A stretch of DNA of 64,000 bases from DALYLB01 sp033763135 (GCA_033763135.1 JANRKY010000219.1:13993-77992), one strand, 5' to 3'. Positions 1 to 11,545 are shown, numbered from the stretch's first letter. The notes: generated by a model not told the origin, from the sequence alone. Program-made: numbers and translations.

Positions 1-10
1 AGAACGACCT

Positions 11-46
11 CTCGTTGCAGTTATGAATTCAGAAAACTGCAACGAG
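11..46. repeat. 12-bp inverted repeat (hairpin)
   Basis: The arms at 11-22 and 35-46 are perfect complements around a 12-base loop. There is no T-run directly after either arm, so it is not a classical intrinsic terminator. It lies 130 bases beyond the stop of the DUF2062 gene. The rest of bases 1-176 shows nothing I can support. Confidence 0.5.
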
Positions 47-176
47 GTTGACAGGCCTGATTGTGTTCAACCGCGCATGTGACTGGGTACAAAAAGTACG
101 CTTGGATTTTACGAGCTGGCTCCCGCAAAAGGCAAGGCGGATGCGCGCGGCTCTCCCGCCGCGGGGCGCGACATTC

Positions 177-632
177 TCAGGAGCGGTGGCGATACTTCCG
201 GCGATAGGCACGCAGAATTGAGAGCATCAGCGGATACGAAACGGCGGCGGCCACAAAGGAAAGGATCGTCCCCCCTACGGCGAAGGGCAGCAATTGACGC
301 CATTGCGCCGCGAGCGCGCGCCAGAACTCGGCGGAAACGAGGGCAGTCAGACCGACTTGCGGCAGCGCCACCTCCGGCGAGCCGACGAGCAGGCTCCCGA
401 TCGCCCACGATGCGCCGATGATTGGCGCGATCGTCCACGGATTGTTGAGCAGGCTGCCCGCCAGCACCGCCGTCTTGTTCAGGCGCAGCCCAACCGCAAC
501 CAGCGCGGCGAGAATCGTATGCAAGCCCAGCAGCGGCGTAAAACCGATGAAGGCCCCGATCGCGAACGCCCGCGCCGTCCGCTCCGGCGGCTCATCGAGG
601 TTCACCAGATTTCGCAACGCGCGTCGCAGCAT
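177..632 (-). CDS. DUF2062 domain membrane protein
   Basis: A 151-residue protein with the DUF2062 layout. A short basic N-terminus is followed by a hydrophobic stretch at about residues 24-46 (GAFIGFTPLLGLHT), then an asparagine-proline motif SLLNNPWT at about residues 61-68, and further hydrophobic segments at about 75-85 and 115-137. The tail is very basic (AYRRKYRHRS). The family is a small inner-membrane protein with no established biochemical role. It lies 24 bases after the secreted oxygenase-like gene on the same strand and could be co-transcribed. The call rests on the GFTPLLGLHT and NNPWT motifs. Confidence 0.8.
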   Translation of the reverse strand: MLRRALRNLVNLDEPPERTARAFAIGAFIGFTPLLGLHTILAALVAVGLRLNKTAVLAGSLLNNPWTIAPIIGASWAIGSLLVGSPEVALPQVGLTALVSAEFWRALAAQWRQLLPFAVGGTILSFVAAAVSYPLMLSILRAYRRKYRHRS

Positions 633-656
633 AATTGACCACGGGAGAACCGATCG

Positions 657-2906
<2,250 letters not shown>

Positions 2907-3054
2907 CGATGTTCCATCCTGAAAGATTTGAATTCGGGCGATCGCCCGAGAATCAGAGTTCCAGACCGCCCCCGCGGTCGAAGATTTTTCGCAGCGCATC
3001 ATAGCACGCGAGGCGAAGAAGAAGAACGACGCGGCGACACGGCGACGCGTCGCG

Positions 3055-5958
3055 TCAATCGCGATACTCCTCGGCATGATGACGGCAGAGCCAGAGATAG
3101 TGCCCTTCCTTGGTGAGCATGCGTTTGAGGCCGCCCCAGATCTGGCGTTTATCCTTCTGATCGAGAACATGGCGAAGCTCGCGAAGCGCGGCGCCGCTGG
3201 CGCGCTCGAAAGCCTGTTCATCGGAGGTCTGGCCGCCGACGCGGAGTTCGCGCTCTTCCCGGCTTTCGGGCAGCCCCGCGGTGAGCTGCCCCATCATCTT
3301 GATGTTGTCCTTGAAATGATCCTCGTATTCCCGGGCGGAGATCGCGCCGGTCCAGACGCCGAAGATCGGCGCGGCGAATTTGAGCGCGGTGAACATCTTC
3401 CGCACATAGGGGGCGACGGCGCGCAGAAACTCGGTCGGATTGTCGATCTGATAGAGACCGCTTGTGGGATCGTTGACGCCGCGCCGGTAGCCGGTCGGAT
3501 GCCAGCAGCCCGGCGCCTGACAATAGAGCTGCAGTTCGAGCTTCTCGTGCAGAAGCGTCTTCTGGCCGGTCTTTCCGCGCTGGGAATCGAAGATGCCGGT
3601 GATCAGGTCTTCGCGATAGCTGGGGCGAAGAATGAAGATGTTCGGACAAAAGGATTCGAGCCGCGACTGCTCGCGGTTGAAGAGCTTGGTGAATTCGCGC
3701 TGCGTGAACTCGGTCAGCTCGGCGAGCCCGCCTTCGAGCTTCTCCAGCCGCGTGGAGATCCGGCTCTGCTCGTCGAGCATCTCGTCGCGCAGGCTCCAGT
3801 GGATGCCGAACAGCAGCCGCGGGACCGAGACGGGCTCGAACGACTCGGGACACTGAATCTCCAGAATCGGCCTGGGCCGCTCGATGGCCCGGCGCAGATG
3901 CGCCAGATCGAACTCGTGCCCGCAGGCCGCTCCGTCGTGGCCCGGACACGGAATCTTGCAATCGATGCGAAGCCCCGGGAAGCGGCGCAGCGTCAGCTCC
4001 AACCCGTCCTTGAGCAGGGCGAAGAAATTCTGCGGCGCGGGCCCGCGCACCGACAACCGGACATAGCGATCGTGCGGAAAGGCCTGCACCAGCCCCCAGT
4101 GCCTGCGCTCGGGAACATCGGAAAAGAGCGCGCCATAGCGCCAGTGCGTGTGGGTCGTGAAGCGGTGCGAGCGGGCGATGAACCAGGTCGGAATGCCCGC
4201 GGGCATCGTCGAGTTCATCTCGAACTTCATCGAGATCTCCGCGCAGGGCTGGCATTCGAGCGCGCGATTCCAGGCCTCGTCGAACTCGGCCGGATCGAAG
4301 CGCAGCCGCTCGACGACCAGACTGATCTCCCGATTCTCCAGCGTTCGATACGAGAGATCGAACTTCTCCATCAACCGCAGAAAATGGTCGCGCATCGCCG
4401 GATCGACGTCGCTCCACAGCTCGTTCATATGCCGGCGCGTGAACATCCCCCGGTTGCTCATGACCTCTTCGCTTTCGAGGACGCGGCTGATGGCCTGCGT
4501 CACCCACTGCGGATTGAGGATGACGATGTCGTTGAGCTCTTCGTCGTCGCGGAAATAGAGGATCTCGCCGAGTTCGTGAAGCCATTGCGCGAGAATCTCG
4601 GCGTCGTCGCGCTCGACCCGGGAGCGGCCCATCGCGGCGAACAGCTCCTGCGGCGTGATGTAGTTCTCGGACGCGGCGCGCGCGCGAACGACGTTGGCCG
4701 CGTCGAGCCAGGAGGCCGGCCAGATCTCGCCCATCAGCGGCAGCGTGACGGCGGCATCGGCGAGCCCCCGGCGAAGCTCCTCGATCCCTGTCCGGTCGCG
4801 ATTGCTGACCGAGAAGCTGCCGACGATCTGCGGATATTTCTGCCGCAACTCGGCGAGCGGGACGCTCGCGTCCCGCTCATCGACGTGCGTGGCCACAAGC
4901 AGCACCGGCGACTCCGGCGCGCGCGCCTGAATCGTGTCGAGCCAGTAATAGAGCTTTCCCTGCTCATAGCCCGTGCGCGCGTTCCAGACCAGCATATAGA
5001 GCGAGCGATTGGTCAGAAAAAACTGATGCGTGGCGTGATAGATCACCTGCCCGCCGAAATCCCACGTATTGAGCTGCATCGCGACCTTCGATTCGGCCGG
5101 ATGCTTCACTTTCAACGCGCCGATCTCGATGCCGTGCGTGGTCGATTCACTGAAATCGAACTGCTCGCCCCGCAGCGACCGCAGCAGCGAGGTCTTCCCG
5201 ACGCCGCCCTCGCCGACCATCAACAGCTTCGAGACCCACTGCCGCGAACTGGCGCGAAGCTGGCGCAGATACGAGAGCACCGCCCCCGTCCCCTGCCTGA
5301 CGATCTCGGGCGGCGGCGATTGCAGCGGATTGCCGTCGAGGACAAGCTCCTGCAGATTCGGCAGCGCGCCCAGTTCCGGCGGCAACTGGCGGATCTGGTT
5401 CCGCCCCAGATCGAGATGCGTCAGACAGGTCAATCGCGCGATCTCCGCCGGCAGCGAGCGCAGCGCGTTGTTGCGCAGATTGAGCAGCGTCAGCTTCTCC
5501 AGGCGGCCGATCTCCGCCGGAATCGTTTGCAGCCGGTTGCTCCGCAACCGCAGCTCCTCCAGATTCGCCAGCGAACCGATCTCCGCCGGCAGCCGCGACA
5601 GCCGGTTGCCGCTCAGCCGCAATCGCTTGAGCCCGGTCAGGCGGCGAATCTCCAGCGGCATCTCGACCAGCTGATTGGCCGCCAGATAAAGCGTCTCGAG
5701 CTTCGCCAGCCGCGCGATCTCGTTCGGCAGATCCGCGATCAGATTACCGCTCAGATCGAGCGTCAGCAGCTCCGCCAGCCCCCCAATCCACGGCGGAACC
5801 TCCGTGAGATTGTTGTGGCTCAGCACCAGCTCCCGGAGCGAAGTCAGCCGCTCCAGATTCGACGGCGCCTTCTGCAGCTCCATGCCCGAAAGATGCAGCT
5901 GCACGCTTCGAGACTTGATCGCCTTCTCGACCAACCGGACCGCGTCCTGATAACTCAT
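3055..5958 (-). CDS. Leucine-rich-repeat Roco family GTPase (LRR-Roc-COR)
   Basis: A 967-residue protein. After a short N-terminus there are about nine leucine-rich repeats of 23 residues (about residues 18-235, consensus LxxLxLxxNxLxxLPxEIxxL). A Roc GTPase domain follows with P-loop GEGGVGKT (about 258), switch II DFGGQ and the THVD motif. A COR dimerisation region comes next (about 450-700), then a long C-terminal region with Cys/His clusters that ends HHAEEYRD. Bacterial Roco proteins are cytoplasmic GTPases whose nucleotide state is coupled to dimerisation; pathway partners are mostly unknown. MSYQDAV is used as the start because the 49 codons upstream look non-coding. The gene stands alone, with inverted-repeat elements upstream of it. 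Confidence 0.9.
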   Translation of the reverse strand: MSYQDAVRLVEKAIKSRSVQLHLSGMELQKAPSNLERLTSLRELVLSHNNLTEVPPWIGGLAELLTLDLSGNLIADLPNEIARLAKLETLYLAANQLVEMPLEIRRLTGLKRLRLSGNRLSRLPAEIGSLANLEELRLRSNRLQTIPAEIGRLEKLTLLNLRNNALRSLPAEIARLTCLTHLDLGRNQIRQLPPELGALPNLQELVLDGNPLQSPPPEIVRQGTGAVLSYLRQLRASSRQWVSKLLMVGEGGVGKTSLLRSLRGEQFDFSESTTHGIEIGALKVKHPAESKVAMQLNTWDFGGQVIYHATHQFFLTNRSLYMLVWNARTGYEQGKLYYWLDTIQARAPESPVLLVATHVDERDASVPLAELRQKYPQIVGSFSVSNRDRTGIEELRRGLADAAVTLPLMGEIWPASWLDAANVVRARAASENYITPQELFAAMGRSRVERDDAEILAQWLHELGEILYFRDDEELNDIVILNPQWVTQAISRVLESEEVMSNRGMFTRRHMNELWSDVDPAMRDHFLRLMEKFDLSYRTLENREISLVVERLRFDPAEFDEAWNRALECQPCAEISMKFEMNSTMPAGIPTWFIARSHRFTTHTHWRYGALFSDVPERRHWGLVQAFPHDRYVRLSVRGPAPQNFFALLKDGLELTLRRFPGLRIDCKIPCPGHDGAACGHEFDLAHLRRAIERPRPILEIQCPESFEPVSVPRLLFGIHWSLRDEMLDEQSRISTRLEKLEGGLAELTEFTQREFTKLFNREQSRLESFCPNIFILRPSYREDLITGIFDSQRGKTGQKTLLHEKLELQLYCQAPGCWHPTGYRRGVNDPTSGLYQIDNPTEFLRAVAPYVRKMFTALKFAAPIFGVWTGAISAREYEDHFKDNIKMMGQLTAGLPESREERELRVGGQTSDEQAFERASGAALRELRHVLDQKDKRQIWGGLKRMLTKEGHYLWLCRHHAEEYRD

Positions 5959-6080
5959 AGACTTTTCATCGAGGGTGGAAATCTTTCGACGCCCTGCGCC
6001 GACAACGACCGAAGGCCCGCATTGTACGCCATCCCGCGCGGAGTTCGAAGCCGCCCGCGATTTTCCCCTACAGCCGTTTT

Positions 6081-6242
6081 CAAATGCACGCGACCTGGTT
6101 CGCAATCAAGAAGAAGAAAAACGGAACAAACGGAAATAACGGAACAAACGGAGCCTGCGATTGTAGGGCTCCGTTTGTTCCGTCTTTTTCGTTTGTTCCG
6201 TTTTTCTTCTTCTGACGCATACATCCAGGTCGCGTGCATTTG
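6081..6242. repeat. 162-bp palindromic MITE-like element
   Basis: The ends are perfect 18-base inverted repeats at 6081-6098 and 6225-6242. The inner arms also pair: left-arm copies of ACGGAACAAACGG answer right-arm copies of CCGTTTGTTCCGT around a short GATTGTAG-containing loop. The whole unit could fold into one long hairpin. No ORF of a transposase is inside. It starts about 120 bases upstream of the Roco start codon. Confidence 0.7.
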
Positions 6243-6249
6243 CAAAGCG

Positions 6250-6390
6250 CTATAAATCAGACCAGGAACATTCAGACGGTGAAGAATAGACAGGATTCAC
6301 AGGATTTTTCAGGATGGACGGGATTGCCCGCCAATGCGGAATCCTGTGAATCCTGAAGAATCCTGTCCATTCCTATCTGCTCTGATTTAG
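6250..6390. repeat. Inverted-repeat element with ACAGGATTCACAGGAT arms
   Basis: The left arm carries ACAGGATTCACAGGATTTTT and the right arm its complement, AATCCTGTGAATCCTG plus AATCCTGTCC, around a GGGATTGCCCGCCAATGCGG middle. The outer ends, AAATCAGACCAGGAAC and TCTGATTTAG, resemble the ends of the element at 10329-10454. Together with the element at 6081-6242 it fills the gap between the Roco gene and the DUF218 gene. Confidence 0.6.
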
Positions 6391-6425
6391 AACGCCGGGA
6401 TGCGCCCATCGCTCGTCAGCGCCGC

Positions 6426-7061
6426 CTATCTCACCAGATGCCGATCATAGCCCCGGGCGATCAGCTCCTGCCCCGCCTCCCAGACCTCGCCCGGCATCTC
6501 CTGCTCGATCTGAAACCCGCGCGCCGGATAGAGGCGGATTCGCTGCAGGTCTCCCACCATGATGTTGATCACGAGATCCCGCGGCAACTCCGGCGTCGGA
6601 TAGTCCGCAAACGCGATCGGCGGCGAAGAAACGATCACCCGCTTCCCCGGCCAGACCTTCATGAACGTCGCATACGCCCGCCGCTCCATATACGGCTTCT
6701 GCACAAGCAGAATCCGCGCCGGATCCATCCCCCGCTCCGCAAGCGCCCGCCGGCTGAACGCCACATTCTCCCCCGTATTGGTCGACTCCGCCTCGATCAG
6801 AATCGCGCTTTCCGGCACCCCTCGCCCCCGCGCCACCTCCGCGAACATCTCCGCCTCCGGCTTTCGAAATCGCTCCCGCGTCAACACCCCCGCATTCCCC
6901 GACATCATCACCCACGGCGCCCATCCCGCCAGATACAGATCCGCCGCATGCCCCGCCACCCGCAGATCATTGCTCCCCAACGCCAGTATCAGATCCGCCC
7001 GCTCCAACTCATGATGAAGCTGATGGTACTCCCAGATTCGCCGCGCCAATTCATCGATCAT
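6426..7061 (-). CDS. DUF218 / YdcF-SanA-like protein
   Basis: A 211-residue protein with the DUF218 pattern. An early D-LILALGSNDLRVAGHAADLY strand-loop is followed by the MSGNAG motif (about residues 53-58), then the ESTNTGENVAFSRRAL segment (about 92-107) and a VQKPYMERRA block. The family includes E. coli YdcF and SanA. Its members are Rossmann-like and some bind S-adenosylmethionine or act in envelope metabolism, but the reaction is not settled. There is no signal peptide or membrane segment, so this is the cytoplasmic YdcF-like form. It stands alone, flanked by repeats downstream and a 447-base gap upstream. Confidence 0.8.
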   Translation of the reverse strand: MIDELARRIWEYHQLHHELERADLILALGSNDLRVAGHAADLYLAGWAPWVMMSGNAGVLTRERFRKPEAEMFAEVARGRGVPESAILIEAESTNTGENVAFSRRALAERGMDPARILLVQKPYMERRAYATFMKVWPGKRVIVSSPPIAFADYPTPELPRDLVINIMVGDLQRIRLYPARGFQIEQEMPGEVWEAGQELIARGYDRHLVR

Positions 7062-7508
<447 letters not shown>

Positions 7509-7622
7509 TTAAAAAGCGTGCAGCAGATCCAGGAGGAAGAGCATGAGCATGAGCAGAATTGCGGCAATCATGATCAGGAAAAACGGTCCCGATCCTTCTC
7601 TGGTTGTCCTTCTCGTAGCCAT
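7509..7622 (-). CDS. Putative 37-residue single-span membrane protein
   Basis: Found by reading the minus strand. The ATG is at 7622 and TAA at 7509. The peptide has a charged N-terminus (MATRRTTREGSG) followed by one strongly hydrophobic helix of about 20 residues (FFLIMIAAILLMLMLFLL) and a short tail DLLHAF. An AGGGG box lies about 10 bases upstream of the ATG. The topology (basic N-terminus, single span) is what is seen in small stress- or envelope-associated membrane proteins. I cannot assign a family or function. Confidence 0.45.
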   Translation of the reverse strand: MATRRTTREGSGPFFLIMIAAILLMLMLFLLDLLHAF

Positions 7623-7919
7623 TTCCGTGTGCCCCTGTGAAAACAGCTTCAAAGATCAAATACTCTGAAGTTTAGGTTGACTGAGATGCAGGGTCGAACG
7701 AGGTTCGGCCACTGCGAGCAATGCGTTCCGTAAAGCGAGGTGAAGGTTGCGGGAGCCATCGGTTCGGGATGGCCAGGATCCCGGGGCGCAACGGCCTGTT
7801 TCGCCGGATGATTCCGCGCAACGGTTGATCTTTGCGTCCCGCGCGTGAATTTCGTTCTTCGTCGAAGCGTCGACCAACCCGCCGATTTGCCGGTCTGCCA
7901 TCAGGAAAAGGAGGAAATA

Positions 7920-8042
7920 ATGGCAATGATGAGCCTGCTCTCCGCGAGGGGGCAGGCCGAATGGTTCCGGGCAAAATCGGACGGGGCGACGCGATCTCGA
8001 AGACGAGTTCGCGTGCAGTTCGCCTTCCAGCCCGACAGGTGA
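7920..8042 (+). CDS. Putative 40-residue basic peptide with a strong ribosome site
   Basis: The ATG at 7920 is preceded by AAGGAGG with a five-base spacer, one of the best Shine-Dalgarno matches in the window. The peptide starts MAMMSLLSARGQAEWF and ends basic (RSRRRVRVQFAFQPDR). The stop codon falls in the loop of a 10-bp hairpin (8030-8056). Ribosome site, short ORF and hairpin together suggest an expressed small gene, but the peptide matches nothing I know and could be a leader. Confidence 0.35.
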   Translation: MAMMSLLSARGQAEWFRAKSDGATRSRRRVRVQFAFQPDR

Positions 8043-8056
8043 GGGGCCTGTCGGGC
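8030..8056 (+). terminator. GC hairpin overlapping the stop of the 40-residue ORF
   Basis: GCCCGACAGG at 8030-8039 pairs with CCTGTCGGGC at 8047-8056 around a seven-base loop. It has no T-run, so termination is uncertain. Confidence 0.4.
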
Positions 8057-8917
8057 CTCGTGCGGCACTCCGCGGCGTCGCATTCCATCATTTTCCGACG
8101 CGAGGAGGCGCGGCGGAACGAACGGAAACGGATCAGCGAAGTTCGAATGTAACTCGTGTTGTTGGGGCCGAAGCCCCTGGGCGAAGTTGCGGGCTCGGCG
8201 GCAGGCGGGGTGAGGCCTGCTTGTTCCATCTCATCGACAACGATCGGGCAAATGACGAGCCGGTCGGACTGCGGCCGCTTTCCCCGGGCATCGGATCCTG
8301 CCGCGCGCGCGCGGCCGGTTCTTTCCGGGAAGATTCTGATTGGCATGCTGTCGTATGGCATCGATATCCTGTCTGCACCTGTTCCCTTCCGGAATTCCGA
8401 ACGATCGGTTACGGGTGCACCAACCAAACTCGTCGTTGCAAAGAGCGAGCCTGTCTGCTCGGCAATGAGGGCCGATGATCTCTTGATCTCTCCCTCTTCA
8501 CGATCTTTCCCACATTGAGGTTGCGATTTGCGCAATGTACGGGCGCCGGCTGTTCTGTCTCGTTCCCGGCGTACCGCCACAGGTCTGAATGCCGGCGAGT
8601 GGGTTGGAGGAGCGCCGACAATCGGAGAGTACAAAAAAGTCTCTCCGGGGTCAACACCTAAAATCCCAATAAGCCCTGTTCACGCAATAATTTACGCGTC
8701 GACAGCGCTATTCCTACACGCCCCTACGCAGCCTTACCCCAGATCCATTGACGTCTTACAGAGAATCCTACGGCTCGATTAATTCGGGGAGAAAAGCCTT
8801 AATGTGATGAAGGAAGGAGGGCGTCATCCGGCAACCGCGGTCGTCCGACAATCTCTTTTGGGTCTGCCGGAAACGCCGTCCAGAGGGACAGCGCGAGCGC
8901 GGTGGAGCGACGGGCAC
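8043..8917. other. 875-base stretch without a supportable gene
   Basis: Both strands have open frames here, but their translations are Arg/Ser/Pro-rich and patternless. The stretch contains a minus-strand promoter-like pair at 8626-8654 and a small GGAGAG/CTCTCC hairpin overlapping it. I see no tRNA, tmRNA, RNase P or SRP RNA signature. Confidence 0.4.
8626..8654 (-). promoter_or_regulatory. Candidate promoter reading toward the gene-poor region
   Basis: On the minus strand, TTGACC at 8654-8649 is followed by a 17-base spacer and TACTCT at 8631-8626. The -35 box matches 5/6 and the -10 only 3/6. A transcript from here would cover the region without clear genes. Confidence 0.3.
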
Positions 8918-10297
8918 TCAACTCAATTCGGCGCGGGCGCGAGCCAGTTCGCCGCGAACCTGGTCGGGCGCGGTGCCTCCCGTGACGCTTTTTGCGGCGA
9001 GGGAGCGGTCGAGACTGATGGCCGGGAAGAGGTCGTCGGTGAAGAGCGGCGAGAAGCCGCGGTATTCGTCGAGGGTGAGCTGATCGAGCTGGCGTCCCTG
9101 TCCGAGGGCGAAGACGACGATGCGGCCGATGACATCGTGCGCCTTGCGAAATTCGAGCCCCTTGCGAACGAGATAATCGGCCAGGTCGGTGGCGTTGGTA
9201 TAGTCGCTGATGGCCGCCGCGCGGGCGCGTTCGCAGTTCAGCTCGATGTTGCGCAGGACCGTGGACGTGACGATCAGCGAATCACAGAGCGTATCGATCG
9301 TGTCGAAGAGGGCCTCCTTGTCCTCCTGCAGGTCCTTGTTGTAGGCCAGCGGGAGCCCCTTGGCGAGCGTCAGCAGGGCGGAGGCGTGTCCGAAGACGCG
9401 GGCCGATTTGCCGCGAATCAGCTCCATCGAATCGGGATTCTTCTTCTGCGGCATCAGGCTGCTGCCGGTCGAGATGGCGTCTCCGAGCTTGAGCAGCCCG
9501 AACTCCTGCGTCGAATAGATGATCACGTCCTCGGCCAGCCGGGAGAGATGCATCATGGTCAGCGCGGCGGCCCCGGCGAACTCGATGATGTAGTCCCGAT
9601 CGCTGACCGCGTCGAGGCTGTTGCGGGTGACGCCGTCGAACCCCAGCTCCGCAGCCATCCATTCCCGGTCCACCGAGAATCCGGTGCCCGCAAGCGCGCC
9701 GGAACCGAGAGGCAGCAGATTAAGGCGCTTCGCCACATCCCGAAGGCGATCGCGATCGCGGGAGAGCATCTGAAAATAGGCGAGCAGAAAATGGGCGAAG
9801 AGAATGGGCTGCGCCTTCTGAAGGTGGGTATAGCCCGGCAGGGCCTCGTCCGGGTAGCGCTCCGCAAGCTCGATCAGCGCGAGCTGGGTCCCGCGAATCG
9901 TCCGATCCACGCGAACGATCTCTTCCCGAAGAAAGAGGCGCGTGGCCACCGCGACCTGATCATTGCGGCTCCGCCCGGTGTGCAGCTTGTATCCCGTGGG
10001 ACCGATCAGTTCGACCAGGCGGGACTCGATGAAGGAATGAACATCTTCCGTCGCGGCGAACTCGGGCCGTTCGAGATAACCCGGTTCGGCGGCCATCTCG
10101 GCGATCCGCCCAAGCCCGGTCGTGATCGACGCCGCCTCCGCCGCGTCGAGGATGCCCGCCCTCCCGAGAGCCCGGGCATGAACCCCGCAGGCCCGCAGAT
10201 CCGCAAAGATCAGCCGGCGATCAAATCGAAAACTGGCATTGAACGCAGCAAAGTGTCGATCAGTTTCACCGGTGAACCGGCCTCCCCAGAGGTTCAT
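8918..10297 (-). CDS. argH: Argininosuccinate lyase
   Basis: A 459-residue protein matching the usual family length. It opens with MNLWGGRFTGETD, typical of ArgH, and carries the fumarase/aspartase superfamily signature GSSLMPQKKNPD (about residues 273-284). The mobile catalytic-loop serine lies in this segment. HTGRSRNDQVA (about 106-116) and YTHLQKAQPI (about 155-164, catalytic His) are both present. It splits argininosuccinate into arginine and fumarate, the last step of arginine synthesis, as a cytoplasmic homotetramer. No other arg genes are adjacent. A repeat element lies just upstream. Confidence 0.97.
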   Translation of the reverse strand: MNLWGGRFTGETDRHFAAFNASFRFDRRLIFADLRACGVHARALGRAGILDAAEAASITTGLGRIAEMAAEPGYLERPEFAATEDVHSFIESRLVELIGPTGYKLHTGRSRNDQVAVATRLFLREEIVRVDRTIRGTQLALIELAERYPDEALPGYTHLQKAQPILFAHFLLAYFQMLSRDRDRLRDVAKRLNLLPLGSGALAGTGFSVDREWMAAELGFDGVTRNSLDAVSDRDYIIEFAGAAALTMMHLSRLAEDVIIYSTQEFGLLKLGDAISTGSSLMPQKKNPDSMELIRGKSARVFGHASALLTLAKGLPLAYNKDLQEDKEALFDTIDTLCDSLIVTSTVLRNIELNCERARAAAISDYTNATDLADYLVRKGLEFRKAHDVIGRIVVFALGQGRQLDQLTLDEYRGFSPLFTDDLFPAISLDRSLAAKSVTGGTAPDQVRGELARARAELS

Positions 10298-10328
10298 ATG
10301 TAATCAGAATTCCCGCGATGAGGCGGGC

Positions 10329-10454
10329 TAAATCAGGCCAGGAACCATTCGGACAAGAGAACTCAACCACGGGGGACACGGGGCCCCGAAAATGGTTGAT
10401 CCCCGTGCTCCCCGGGGTTGTGTTTCCGTCCGAATGTTGCCGGGTCCGATTTAG
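10329..10454. repeat. Inverted-repeat element with CCACGGGG core
   Basis: The ends form imperfect 27-base inverted repeats (10329-10354 with 10428-10454; outer bases CTAAATCAGGCCAGG and CCGATTTAG). The core pairs ACCACGGGGGACACGGGG with CCCCGTG-CCCCGGGGTTGTG. The right end supplies the TAA stop of the gene at 10451-11545. A related core occurs at 22404-22503, and related ends at 6250-6390. Confidence 0.6.
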
Positions 10455-11545
10455 TTCGTCTTTCCCATGACGTGGTTTTGAATCAGTTTGACGACCAGAT
10501 CGGCTTCCGCCCGGGTCTTGCTCCCGGGCGCGAGAATAAAGGGCCTCCGCGAGCCCTCGACAGTGACCATCACCAGAAAATAGTTCGCGGCCGTGATGTT
10601 CGCGAGCTCCTTGATCTGGGGCCCGTTCACCGTGGCGAGCGTCTTGTTGCTCGGATCGGTCAATGCAACCTGCCCCGGACGAATCCGCAGCCAGCCGGTC
10701 CGCGCGTCTTCCCAGTCCGTCCTGCCGTTTCGCAGGCGCCCCATGCGACGCCATTGACTGTCGAAGGAGATGCGCACCACTGCCGCGCCATTGAGTTTGA
10801 TGGCCGTCTCCATCGCCTTTTCCGCCTTCTCGACATCGCTCTTGTTGTAGAGATAGAGAATGCCCAGTTGCTCGAAGGTCGTGGGGCGGGCCGAATCGTC
10901 CTTCGCCAGCTCCTCCAACTTCGCGATGGCCTCGTCAATGGTCGCCGGCTCGTTCTCGCGAATGCTGAAATAGATCTTCTGGAATCGCTCATTGTAGACG
11001 TTGGTCGTCAGCCCCAGCCGGTTCACGGTCAGGGTGAAGGGCGTGGCGGGAGCGCCCGCCGCCGCCATCACGCGAAGGCGATACTCGCCATCAGCCGGGA
11101 GCCCTCCGGTCTGCGTGTTGACCTTGAACGTCCCCGGCCCGGCATCGCGCGCGACCGCCACCTCGGCCTTGTTCGCATCGACGACCTGGACCAGCAAGTC
11201 TGTATTCTCGCTCTCGATCTTGAAGTTCAACCAATCATCGGCCCGGGCATTGAGAATGAACTCCTCATAGAGCCCGCCGCCTGGCGCCTTGTCCGAACTC
11301 TTCGGATCGATGCGCGCCTTGAGCGCCTGGTTCAGAACGACCGTCGGCGTCGCCGGAACGGCCGGCGCTGCCGGCTTCGCCGCCGGTTTGGCCGCTCCGC
11401 CGCCCTTGGGCGCCGGCGTCGGCTTCGGCGCCGGCGTCAGTTTCCCCTCGCCCCCCTGCGCGCGGACAAAGACCGGGGTCGCGATAATGGCGAAGAGACT
11501 GATGACGAAAACAACAAAGCTCTTGAATACAAACGGTCTCTTCAT
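10451..11545 (-). CDS. Exported protein with Pro/Ala-rich linker, PPC-like and TPR-like regions
   Basis: A 364-residue protein. MKRPFVFKSFVVFVISLFAI followed by ATPVFVRAQG is a clear signal peptide; a GGAG box sits upstream of this ATG, which is preferred over one 12 codons earlier. A Pro/Ala/Lys linker follows (about 35-70), then a beta-rich segment like bacterial pre-peptidase C-terminal domains (about 85-175). A helical pair resembles a TPR (about 195-240). The C-terminal domain (about 245-355) is unfamiliar to me. The gene follows the kinase-FGE gene by 67 bases on the same strand and may be expressed with it. No function is assigned. Confidence 0.6.
   Translation of the reverse strand: MKRPFVFKSFVVFVISLFAIIATPVFVRAQGGEGKLTPAPKPTPAPKGGGAAKPAAKPAAPAVPATPTVVLNQALKARIDPKSSDKAPGGGLYEEFILNARADDWLNFKIESENTDLLVQVVDANKAEVAVARDAGPGTFKVNTQTGGLPADGEYRLRVMAAAGAPATPFTLTVNRLGLTTNVYNERFQKIYFSIRENEPATIDEAIAKLEELAKDDSARPTTFEQLGILYLYNKSDVEKAEKAMETAIKLNGAAVVRISFDSQWRRMGRLRNGRTDWEDARTGWLRIRPGQVALTDPSNKTLATVNGPQIKELANITAANYFLVMVTVEGSRRPFILAPGSKTRAEADLVVKLIQNHVMGKTN

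Noticed and set aside
2907..3221. Extended N-terminus of the cytochrome/copper-oxygenase-like protein
   Set aside because: The extra 105 residues are patternless and would bury the signal peptide; a ribosome site supports 2906.
3076..6255. 1059-codon plus-strand frame opposite the Roco gene
   Set aside because: The repetitive translation mirrors the LRR repeats on the other strand; it has no motif of its own.
7672..8634. 320-codon minus-strand frame in the gene-poor region
   Set aside because: A promoter-like pair lies at its upstream end, but the translation is Arg/Ser/Pro-rich with no hydrophobic core or motif and no ribosome site.
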